Origin: Aquibium sp. ELW1220
GTDB lineage: Bacteria; Pseudomonadota; Alphaproteobacteria; Rhizobiales; Rhizobiaceae
Direction: 5' to 3'
Length of the DNA stretch: 45,484 bases
Assembly (NCBI RefSeq): GCF_030398385.1
Contig: NZ_JAOAOQ010000045.1
Span: forward strand, 1 to 45,484
Positions 11,444 to 18,540 of this stretch are shown piece after piece; position 1 is the stretch's first letter, and each line of letters starts with the position of its first letter. The translations under genes and the position numbers were made by a program. The notes under the pieces are model-generated. The model was not told the DNA's origin. It made no database searches and was given only the letters and a program-made list of their open reading frames with translations.

Positions 11444-12387
11444 CGGGTGGCGTCTCGCCGGAGCGCCGGCCCCTCGTCGGCATCGCTCTGAAGATCGTTT
11501 CCGTCGTCGCCTTCGTGGCGATGTCGTCGCTGATCAAGGCGGCGGGCGAGGTCTTCACCGGGCAGGTCGTGTTCTTCCGCTCGCTCTTCGCCATCATCCC
11601 CGTGGTGATGGTGATGGCCTGGCGCCGCGAACTGAAGACGGCCTTCTACACCCACCGCCCGGTCGGCCACGTCCTGCGCGGCCTCGTCGGCGTCTCGTCG
11701 ATGGGGCTGGGCTTCTTTGCGCTGACGCGATTGCCGCTGCCGGAATGGGTGGCGATCAACTACGCCCAGCCGCTGATCGTGGTGGTCTTCTCCGCCCTCT
11801 TCCTGGGCGAGACCGTGCGGGTCTATCGCTGGACGGCCGTCGCGGTCGGCTTCGTCGGCGTCGTCATCGTGTCCTGGCCGAAGCTGACCCTTCTGACCTC
11901 CGGCGCGGAGATGGGGCAGGGCGAGGCGATCGGCGTCGCCGCGGTGCTGGCGAGCGCTGCGATCTCCGCCGTCGCCATGCTGCTGGTGCGCCGGCTGGTG
12001 CTCACCGAACAGTCGGCGACGATCGTCTTCTGGTTCTCGGCCACCTGCACGGTGGCCGGTCTGGCGACGCTGCCCTTCGGCTGGTCGCCGCTCTCCCTGT
12101 CGCAGGCGGCGATCCTGATCGGGGCGGGCCTGTGCGGCGGCGTCGGACAGATCCTGATGACCGAGAGCTACCGCCATGCGGACATGTCGACCATCGCGCC
12201 GTTCGAATACACCTCGATGATCCTCGCCATCGTCATCGGCTACATCGTCTTCGCCGAGGTGCCGACGGCCTATACGCTGGTCGGTGGAACCGTGGTGGTC
12301 TGCGCCGGGCTGTTCATCATCTGGCGCGAGCAGCGGCTGGGCCTCCAGCGCGCCCCGGCCCGCAAGGTCAGCCCGCCGCAGGGCTGA
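11440..12387 (+). CDS. EamA/DMT-family transporter
   Basis: A 315-residue inner-membrane protein with about ten hydrophobic helices in two EamA repeats: the first from about residue 12 (IALKIVSVVAFVAMSSLI) with the family pattern YAQPLIVVVFSALFLGE, the second from about 170, ending EYTSMILAIVIGYIVFAEVP. DMT-superfamily proteins of this type export metabolites or take up small solutes; the substrate cannot be read. The start is GTG at 11440, overlapping the preceding stop (GTGA), so translation is coupled to the molybdopterin enzyme. Its last 20 bases overlap convergently with the XRE regulator gene. Confidence 0.88.
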   Translation: MTGGVSPERRPLVGIALKIVSVVAFVAMSSLIKAAGEVFTGQVVFFRSLFAIIPVVMVMAWRRELKTAFYTHRPVGHVLRGLVGVSSMGLGFFALTRLPLPEWVAINYAQPLIVVVFSALFLGETVRVYRWTAVAVGFVGVVIVSWPKLTLLTSGAEMGQGEAIGVAAVLASAAISAVAMLLVRRLVLTEQSATIVFWFSATCTVAGLATLPFGWSPLSLSQAAILIGAGLCGGVGQILMTESYRHADMSTIAPFEYTSMILAIVIGYIVFAEVPTAYTLVGGTVVVCAGLFIIWREQRLGLQRAPARKVSPPQG

Positions 12388-13192
12388 CCGATCCGCGCCG
12401 CCGGCGCAGGAACGATGCGGTCTCCTCGTTCGCGGGAAAGAAGGTCTCGACCGCCAGTTCCGACAGCGTCACGTCGAGCGGGGTGCCGAAGACGGTGATC
12501 GTGGTGATGAAGGACAGGATTTCGCCGCCGAGGCGGATCCGGAGCGGAATGGCGATGGCCGACGGGTCCGGCACCGACGCCGGGCGCTTGCGCGGCGGCG
12601 CCGGATAGGCCTTCAGTTCGTCGACCAGCGCCGTCAGGGCCGGTTCGCAGACATCGCGCGTGATCCGGAGGAGCCGCTCCACCAGGTGGTCGCGCCAATC
12701 GGCGAGATCGAGGATGTGCGGGGCAAGGCCGCCGGGATGCAGCGACAGCCGCAGCACGTTGACCGGAGGCGCAAGCAGGGCCGGATCGGCGACCACCTCC
12801 AGGAACGGCGTCATCGCCGCATTGGCCAGGACGAGGTTCCACGACCGGTCGACGGCGATGGCCGGGTTTGGCTCGTGCCCCTTCAGCACCATCTCGACGG
12901 CCTTCAGGGCCGGCGCCAGCGACACCTCGTCCAGCCGCCGTTCCGCATAGCCCGGCGCGAAGCCGGCCGCGAGCAGCATCCGGTTGCGCTCGCGCAGCGG
13001 CACGTCGAGCCGTTCGGCCAGGTGCAGCACCATCTCGCGCGAGGGTCGCGACCGGCCGCTCTCGAGGAAGCTCAGATGGCGCTGCGAGACGTCGGCCTCC
13101 AGCGCGAGGTCGAGCTGGCTCATGCGGCGTCGCATGCGCCATTCGCGCAGCAGCGACCCGGCGGATGGCGAGGGGGAGGCGGTCGTGTCCAT
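12368..13192 (-). CDS. XRE-family regulator with MmyB-like ligand-binding domain
   Basis: A 274-residue regulator. Residues about 12-70 form a helix-turn-helix (LLREWRMRRRMSQLDLAL, then SQRHLSFLESGRSRPSREM). The remainder, from about DRSWNLVLANAAM onward, is the MmyB-like PAS-type sensor domain common in actinobacteria and proteobacteria, thought to bind a small ligand. The start is the ATG at 13192; the frame is open upstream to 13315 but that part runs through the intergenic operator. It is divergent from the small membrane gene at 13336, with a 7-3-7 palindrome between them, which suggests it controls that gene and itself. Its 3' end overlaps the EamA gene by 20 bases. Confidence 0.88.
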   Translation of the reverse strand: MDTTASPSPSAGSLLREWRMRRRMSQLDLALEADVSQRHLSFLESGRSRPSREMVLHLAERLDVPLRERNRMLLAAGFAPGYAERRLDEVSLAPALKAVEMVLKGHEPNPAIAVDRSWNLVLANAAMTPFLEVVADPALLAPPVNVLRLSLHPGGLAPHILDLADWRDHLVERLLRITRDVCEPALTALVDELKAYPAPPRKRPASVPDPSAIAIPLRIRLGGEILSFITTITVFGTPLDVTLSELAVETFFPANEETASFLRRRRGSVSPAAG

Positions 13193-13226
13193 GACCGGAC
13201 CATAGCCGAGGCCGGCCGGCGTTCCC

Positions 13227-13243
13227 ATTACCCCGCGGGTAAT
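13227..13243. promoter_or_regulatory. Candidate operator between the XRE regulator and the small membrane gene
   Basis: A perfect inverted repeat with arms ATTACCC and GGGTAAT and a three-base centre, midway between divergent starts at 13192 and 13336. The position and symmetry fit the binding site of the adjacent XRE/MmyB regulator. Binding is inferred. Confidence 0.6.
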
Positions 13244-13335
13244 CGCAATGCGGCCGCTCGGCCGGCAAGGTTCTTCCGGTGCGGGGAAGGCAGTGCTTCC
13301 CCCCGATCCCGCCAACCGAACGAGGAGACCAGATC

Positions 13336-13737
13336 ATGACCGTCACCGTCACCCCCTTCCTGCGCAATGCGCTGCTGCTCGACGCCGCCGGCAGCGCCGC
13401 CGTCGGCATCGCGCTCGTCGCTGCGCCCGCCCGGCTCGCCGATCTCTTCGCCCTGCCGCAGATGCTGCTTCTGGTGGTGGGCATCCTGATCTTCGGCTGG
13501 GTGGCCCTGCTCATCGTTGCCGCCAGGCGCCGCGTCCTGTCCGCCGCATTTGCCTGGGTCTTCGTCTGGGGGAATGCACTTCATGTCGCTGCCAGCTTCG
13601 GCATCCTGCTCCTCGGCATCGTCCAGCCGAATGGGCTCGGCGTCCTGTTCGTCTCCGCCCAGGCCCTCGCCGTGGCGCTGTTTGCGCTGCTCCAGGGCAT
13701 GGCGATCCGTGGCCAGTCGGCAATGACGCCCGCCTGA
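13336..13737 (+). CDS. Small four-helix membrane protein
   Basis: A 133-residue, very hydrophobic protein with four likely membrane helices, the first two around NALLLDAAGSAAVGIALVAA and LLLVVGILIFGWVALLIVAA. No catalytic motif is visible and I do not recognise a named family. The start ATG at 13336 has GGAG nine bases upstream. It faces the XRE/MmyB regulator across a palindrome; small four-helix proteins in this arrangement are often the regulated target. It is followed after 45 bases by the DUF6817-like gene, but whether they are co-transcribed is unclear. Confidence 0.75.
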   Translation: MTVTVTPFLRNALLLDAAGSAAVGIALVAAPARLADLFALPQMLLLVVGILIFGWVALLIVAARRRVLSAAFAWVFVWGNALHVAASFGILLLGIVQPNGLGVLFVSAQALAVALFALLQGMAIRGQSAMTPA

Positions 13738-13782
13738 CGTTGACGGCATCCCTCCGGAACCGCATGCTGCGCAGCATTCGGG

Positions 13783-14532
13783 ATGGGTGGACAGGTGGCG
13801 ATTTCACATCAGGTCGTGCCGGCGCAGACCAACACGGCGCTGTACGTGCAACTGCACCGGGCGGGCCATCCGACCGGTGACCTGTTGCGCGTCCAGGCCG
13901 CTTACCGGCTCGCCGCGCGGCTCTTCAATGGTCGCTACCGCAAGACCGAACGCGCCTTCCTGTGCCATGCGGTCGGGGCGGCGTCCTCGGTCGCCCATTT
14001 CGAGCGGGTCCCCGACTTCATCCTGGCCGCGATGCTGCACGCGGCCTATGACAGCGGCCAGTTCCCGGACGGCCGTTTCGGCAAGGCCAGCGCTGCGCAT
14101 CGGGCGCTGGTCCGCTCGGTCGTGGGCGAACGCGCGGAAAGCCTGATCTTCCGCCATCCGCTTCTCGATTTCGACACGGGCGCACCCGAGCGCCTCGCTG
14201 CTGGCGAACTCCCGGCCGGCATCGAGGACGTTCTCTTCCTGGCGCTGGCGCACGAGATCGACGATCTCGCCGATCTCGGCCTCGCGATCGCGCCGAAATA
14301 CGGCGCCTCGATCGCCGCCCGCATCGAAGCCTGCGCCCTTCTGGCCCGCCGGATCGGGCGAGAGCCGCTCGCCCGGGCGCTGGAGGCGCAGGCGTCGCTC
14401 TATGCCGATACGGCGTGGGTAGCAGCGCTGCAGTCGGAGAGAACCCGCGGCTTCCGAATTGCGCCCAATGCAGGCGCCTATCTCCGGCTGCGCCGGGCGC
14501 GACGCGATGACGGTGCGGTGGAGATTTTCTGA
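13783..14532 (+). CDS. DUF6817-like (HD-related) protein in a glycosyltransferase cluster
   Basis: A 249-residue soluble protein. The segment FLCHAVGAASSVAHF followed by AAMLHAAYDSGQF resembles the histidine-containing core of DUF6817/HD-like proteins, where LFHSxYGT is usual; here it is LHAAYDS. The N-terminal segment LYVQLHRAG...LLRVQAAYRLAARLF fits the same group as I remember it. These genes tend to sit in polysaccharide loci; here two GT2 glycosyltransferases follow. No clear HD pair is seen, so hydrolase activity is uncertain. The ATG at 13783 has only a weak ribosome site; a GTG at 13795 is possible. Assigned by resemblance, not alignment. Confidence 0.6.
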   Translation: MGGQVAISHQVVPAQTNTALYVQLHRAGHPTGDLLRVQAAYRLAARLFNGRYRKTERAFLCHAVGAASSVAHFERVPDFILAAMLHAAYDSGQFPDGRFGKASAAHRALVRSVVGERAESLIFRHPLLDFDTGAPERLAAGELPAGIEDVLFLALAHEIDDLADLGLAIAPKYGASIAARIEACALLARRIGREPLARALEAQASLYADTAWVAALQSERTRGFRIAPNAGAYLRLRRARRDDGAVEIF

Positions 14533-14676
14533 GGATGCGCGTTCGTGTGCCATCCCTCCGATCGGCGCCGCGACGCCTGGCACCCTGATCCGGCCGAAAG
14601 TGAGATTTGTCATTGCGGATCGTCCTGCATCGGGCGATGAGGTCTACAGCTTGGCGTTGAATTGGGGCTGTCTGGA

Positions 14677-15747
14677 ATGAACGAGCCGGAACCTGGGTCG
14701 GGGCTTGACGGCGGGATTGCGTCCGTGCCGACGGCGGGCACCACGTCGATCGGCGGCGTGCGGACCGGAATCACCATCGTCATGGAGATGGAAAACGCCC
14801 GCCTGATCACCCGCGAGGAGTTCGGCGAGACGCTGTCGACACTGCAGCGCGAAATTGCCGGCTGGCGAAGCGACCGGTCGGAATGGCGCACGGCGCAGGT
14901 GATCTTCGTGCAGGAGGGTGGTCCCGACGAGACCGCGATGCTGCGCCGCATGCTGCGCGACATGGCGCCCGGGCTCGCCGCGCTGGCCGAACTCGTCGTC
15001 GTTTCCGTGCCCGGCGGCCGCTACTACGAACTCAAGAACGCGGCGATCCCGCGGGCAGGCGGCGAGATCGTGCTGTTCCTCGATGCCGACTCCGTGCCCC
15101 GGCCGGGCTGGCTTTCGACGATGCTGGCGCCATTCGACGACCCGGCGGTGACCATCGTCAGCGGCTTCACCGCGCTGGAGCACGATGATTTTCTGTCGCG
15201 CGCCTATGCGCTGTTCTGGATCTTTCCGCTGGCTCGCGGCGACGAGCGTTTCGCCGCCAAGCGGTCGCTCAACGTCAACAACAGCGCCTTTCGCCGCGCC
15301 TGGATCGCCGCCCATCCCTTCCCGGACAGCAACGGCTTCAAGGTCTCCTGCAGCATTCTGTGGGACGAGGTCATGCGCGGGGGCATCGTCGCGCGGCGCG
15401 TGGAAGCGGTTGCCCTGCACAAGCCGCCGCGCGGGCTCCGCTTCCTCGTCTGGCGCGCCATGGTGACGGGCCGTGACAATGATCGCCGCTACGCGATCCT
15501 CAAGTCGCCGCGCCGCGCGCGGCGGCTGCGCCATTCGATCAACCGCCTCTGCACGGCCGAGTGGCGCTCGATGCGCCGCATCTTCGGCAAGGGCGGTCAT
15601 GTCGGCATGCCGGTCTGGGAGCGTCCGCCGGCCTTCTTCGTGGCGTCCGCCTTCCACGGGCTCGCCTTTGTCTGCCAGGCGGCCATGGCCGCCGGGCTGG
15701 TGCCGGACCGGGTCGAACGCGTTCCGGATCACGTCCAGAGAAGCTGA
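14677..15747 (+). CDS. Glycosyltransferase family 2 with C-terminal membrane helix
   Basis: A 356-residue GT-A fold enzyme. The nucleotide-sugar and metal site is LFLDADSVPRPGWL (the DAD is the DxD equivalent). Upstream YYELKNAAIPRAGGEIVLF is the usual ribose-binding helix region. A hydrophobic segment near the C-terminus (FFVASAFHGLAFVCQAAMAA) probably anchors it. An extension of about 30 residues precedes the catalytic domain. The ATG at 14677 is chosen because the family starts after it; a TTG at 14662 is an alternative. It ends five bases before the next glycosyltransferase, so the two are co-translated. Donor and acceptor sugars unknown. Confidence 0.85.
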   Translation: MNEPEPGSGLDGGIASVPTAGTTSIGGVRTGITIVMEMENARLITREEFGETLSTLQREIAGWRSDRSEWRTAQVIFVQEGGPDETAMLRRMLRDMAPGLAALAELVVVSVPGGRYYELKNAAIPRAGGEIVLFLDADSVPRPGWLSTMLAPFDDPAVTIVSGFTALEHDDFLSRAYALFWIFPLARGDERFAAKRSLNVNNSAFRRAWIAAHPFPDSNGFKVSCSILWDEVMRGGIVARRVEAVALHKPPRGLRFLVWRAMVTGRDNDRRYAILKSPRRARRLRHSINRLCTAEWRSMRRIFGKGGHVGMPVWERPPAFFVASAFHGLAFVCQAAMAAGLVPDRVERVPDHVQRS

Positions 15748-15752
15748 GCGCG

Positions 15753-16661
15753 ATGTCGGAGGTTGCGCGCATCACCGTTGTCACACCTGCCCGAAATCGC
15801 CGGGATGCGGTGCTGCGTGCGATCGACAGCGTTCGGGCGCAGTCGTTCGCGGACTGGGAGCACGTCGTCGTGGATGACGGCTCGACCGACGGCACGCGCG
15901 AGGCTCTGGCCGAACGGGCAGGCGACCGCCTGCGGGTACTGTCGCTGCCGGAATGGCGCGGCGCGAACGCCGCCCGCAACGCCGGCATCCGGGCCTCGCG
16001 GGCGCCGCTCGTCACCTTCCTCGATTCCGATGACGAGTTCCTGCCGGGGCGGCTCGAGCGGACCATCGCGCTTTTCGATCGGGATCCGGCGCTCGCCGTG
16101 ACCATCAGTTCGTTCGATCAGGAGAAGAACGGGACCGTGCGCCGCGTTGCCAACCCCCCGGCTCGCCTCGATGCCGGCGGGCTCGAACAGGCGATCGTCG
16201 CCGACACCGTCTCGATCGCCGGTTCTGCAATCACGGCACGACGGGACGCCCTCGAGAGGGCCGGGCTGTTCGACGAAACGCTGATGCGGCTGCAGGACCG
16301 CGACCTGCTGCTGCGCCTGTCGCGCCACCACGGCGCGCTGGTGCTGCCGGACGTGGACTGGGTCAAGCACACCAGTCCGGATTCGATCTCGCTGCCGCAT
16401 GGCGGCTATGTCGAGGCTTTCGCGGCCCTGGTGGCAAGACATCCGGCGTACCGCGAGCGATACGCGACGCTGGCCGCCTACATGGTGTCGCGACGTCTGC
16501 TGTCGAGGATCGTGCAGGGCGAGATCGGCGGCGCCTGGCGCGACTACCGTATCAGCCGGGAGAGCCCGTCGCTCGGCCATTCCGCGTGGGCGCTGGTGGC
16601 GGCCTACGGCCCCGGCCGCCGCCAGCGCCGACGGTTGCGGCAGGCCCTGCGCGACGGCTGA
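15753..16661 (+). CDS. Glycosyltransferase family 2
   Basis: A 302-residue inverting GT2 enzyme with a textbook N-terminal half: ITVVTPARNRRDAVLRAIDS, then VVVDDGSTDGT, then ANAARNAGIRAS and the metal-binding LDSDDEF. A later LQDRDLLLRLS matches the acceptor-side ED motif region of these enzymes. No membrane helix is seen, so it is probably cytoplasmic or peripheral. The start ATG at 15753 lies five bases after the previous stop. With its neighbour it probably adds successive sugars to a surface glycan or lipid. It converges with the uracil-DNA glycosylase gene, nine bases apart. Confidence 0.9.
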   Translation: MSEVARITVVTPARNRRDAVLRAIDSVRAQSFADWEHVVVDDGSTDGTREALAERAGDRLRVLSLPEWRGANAARNAGIRASRAPLVTFLDSDDEFLPGRLERTIALFDRDPALAVTISSFDQEKNGTVRRVANPPARLDAGGLEQAIVADTVSIAGSAITARRDALERAGLFDETLMRLQDRDLLLRLSRHHGALVLPDVDWVKHTSPDSISLPHGGYVEAFAALVARHPAYRERYATLAAYMVSRRLLSRIVQGEIGGAWRDYRISRESPSLGHSAWALVAAYGPGRRQRRRLRQALRDG

Positions 16662-16670
16662 CCGGAAACC

Positions 16671-17555
16671 TCAGCCGAGCGCGCGCAGCTTCGCCTTGAT
16701 CTCCAGGAAATCGCGCCAGGCCAGCTTCTTGTGCGCCGGGTTGCGCAGCAGATAGGCCGGATGCAGCGTCGGCATGGCCGGGATCGTCACGCCCGATGCG
16801 GTCGTGTGGGACTTCCAGGTGCCGCGCATCCGCAGCACGCCCTCGCTGGCATGCAGCAGCACCTTTGCCGACGGACCGCCGAGCGTCACCAGCACCTTGG
16901 GATTGGCCAGTTCCACCTGCCGTTCGATGAAGGGGCGGCAGATCTCGGTCTCGATCGGGGTCGGGGTGCGGTTCCCGGGCGGTCGCCAGGGGATGACGTT
17001 GGCGATATAGGCGCTGGAACGGTCGAGGCCGATGGCGGCCAGCATCTGGTCGAGCAGCCGGCCGGACCGGCCGACGAAGGGCAGTCCCTCCAGATCCTCC
17101 TCGCGACCCGGCGCTTCGCCCACGAACATGATGTCGGCCTGCGGATTGCCGTCGGAGAAGACCAGGGTCTTGGCCGTCGATTTCAGGTTGCAGCCGTCGA
17201 AGGCGGCGAGAAGTTCGCGCAGTTCCTCCATCGAGGCAGCCGAACGCGCGAGTTCGCGCGCCCGCGCCGCCTGCGCCTCGTCCGGGACGGCCGCAGCCGG
17301 CTCCGGGCGCACAGGGGGCGGCAGCGCGCGCGATCCGCGTGCAGCCGGGACGGAAGAGGCCTGCCCGGCCGCCGCCTCGCCGACGCGCGGGGAGGGCCCA
17401 TCCTGCCGCAGTGCCCCGCCCGATGCGCCGGCATTGCGCCTGAGTGGCGCGCTCTCGGCGAAGCGGTCGACCGGGGAATCCTCCAGCGCCTCGTCGACGC
17501 CTGCATCGGCGTAGAAGAGCAGCAGTTCCCTGAGGTCGGGCAGGCCGGAGTCCAT
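16671..17555 (-). CDS. Uracil-DNA glycosylase, family 4-like
   Basis: A 294-residue enzyme that removes uracil from DNA for base-excision repair. Residues about 1-110 are a low-complexity Ala/Pro/Arg-rich extension. The catalytic domain has motif A GEAPGREEDLEGLPFVGRSG (from 146) and motif B HPAYLLR (265-271). Family 4 enzymes normally hold a 4Fe-4S cluster on four cysteines. Here the whole protein has only two, Cys122 (DGCNL) and Cys206 (TEICRPF), so a conventional cluster is unlikely. An iron-sulfur-free relative has, to my knowledge, been described in Bradyrhizobium; this protein may belong with it. The start ATG at 17555 is the only early one. Confidence 0.88.
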   Translation of the reverse strand: MDSGLPDLRELLLFYADAGVDEALEDSPVDRFAESAPLRRNAGASGGALRQDGPSPRVGEAAAGQASSVPAARGSRALPPPVRPEPAAAVPDEAQAARARELARSAASMEELRELLAAFDGCNLKSTAKTLVFSDGNPQADIMFVGEAPGREEDLEGLPFVGRSGRLLDQMLAAIGLDRSSAYIANVIPWRPPGNRTPTPIETEICRPFIERQVELANPKVLVTLGGPSAKVLLHASEGVLRMRGTWKSHTTASGVTIPAMPTLHPAYLLRNPAHKKLAWRDFLEIKAKLRALG

Positions 17556-17615
17556 CGCCGGGTTCTAGACGGTTTTGGCAGGCGAGGGAAATGGCGATCC
17601 TTTCCGCTCCCGGCC

Positions 17616-18272
17616 TCACGACGCGGGAATGCGTGGGTCCTGCACCAGGTAGAACTCGGCGACCGGCGTGAAGTCGGAGATCAGGAACGCGAATCGCGCC
17701 TGTTTGCCCGGGTCCACGAAGCCGTCCTCGAACCGCAGCCGGTCGTGCGGTTCGTAGGCGCGGTCGAAGCGGCCGAAGGCGTCCGAGACGATGCCGTCGC
17801 CGTCGCGGCGGTTCTGGTCGAAGGAGAGGCCGTCGCCATAGACGCTGGGTTCTCCGAGCGTCTCCTGCAGTTCGAATTCGAACTGCGACCAGGCGAGCCC
17901 GCTGCCATTGACCGCCACCACGACCAGCCGGATGAAGCCGTTGGCGACGCCTTCCTCATGGGCGAAGGCCCGCACCGGCCCGATCGCCCGGATGACGAGC
18001 GTGACCGGGCTGGCGGATGCGAATTCCTGCACCAGGACGATCGGATCGGCCCTGGTTCCGCGTCCGGAAACCGACAGGATGCGAAAGCCGCCGAGTTCAT
18101 CGGAAAAGGCGTAGGCGCCGGCGCGCCATGCGCGGACCGCAGGTCCCGCGGGCGCATCGGCGAGGCGATCGCGCGACGTATCCTCGGCCGCCCGGCCGGC
18201 CGGGAGAGCCACGGCGACGCCAAGGAGGACGGCACACGTCCACACCCTCAGATCGCGCCGCCGGAACCGCAT
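17616..18272 (-). CDS. Exported protein of unknown function
   Basis: A 218-residue protein with a signal peptide: arginine-rich n-region (MRFRRRDLR), hydrophobic core (VWTCAVLLGVAVAL) and a probable cut after GRAA. The mature part is strand-rich and acidic with no cysteine or familiar catalytic motif; segments such as DPIVLVQEF and VTLVIRAIG suggest a beta-sandwich. I do not recognise the family. The start ATG at 18272 has GGAGG eight bases upstream, and an alternative ATG lies at 18287. It is divergent from ETF-QO across about 270 bases holding a MerR-type palindrome. Confidence 0.7.
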   Translation of the reverse strand: MRFRRRDLRVWTCAVLLGVAVALPAGRAAEDTSRDRLADAPAGPAVRAWRAGAYAFSDELGGFRILSVSGRGTRADPIVLVQEFASASPVTLVIRAIGPVRAFAHEEGVANGFIRLVVVAVNGSGLAWSQFEFELQETLGEPSVYGDGLSFDQNRRDGDGIVSDAFGRFDRAYEPHDRLRFEDGFVDPGKQARFAFLISDFTPVAEFYLVQDPRIPAS

Positions 18273-18360
18273 CGCTCCATCCTCCATTCCGGCAGTATGG
18301 GGCAGGCATTCGCACAGGCAACCGGCGATTTCGTGATGCAGGCCGGAACGGAATGTCGCG

Positions 18361-18376
18361 TTGACGTTTACGTCAA
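18361..18376. promoter_or_regulatory. MerR/LiuR-type palindrome upstream of ETF-QO
   Basis: A 7-2-7 inverted repeat, TTGACGT-tt-ACGTCAA, between the divergent exported-protein and ETF-QO genes. It resembles the LiuR (MerR-family) sites that control branched-chain amino acid and fatty acid catabolism in proteobacteria, consensus near TTTACGTnnACGTnAA as I recall it. ETF-QO is a sensible member of such a regulon. It lies about 165 bases upstream of the ETF-QO start. Palindrome seen; regulator inferred. Confidence 0.55.
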
Positions 18377-18540
18377 GGTAATTAAGTTGCATCGATACCG
18401 GGACCGTCAGCCAGGTGAATTTGACGCGGTCGGCGCCTGTGCTATCGCATTTCGAACCCGATGCGCTAAGACCGCCCGATGCGCTGAGGCCGATCGATAC
18501 GAACGCCATCCGGCGACGGCCGGAAAGCAGGAGGATGACG

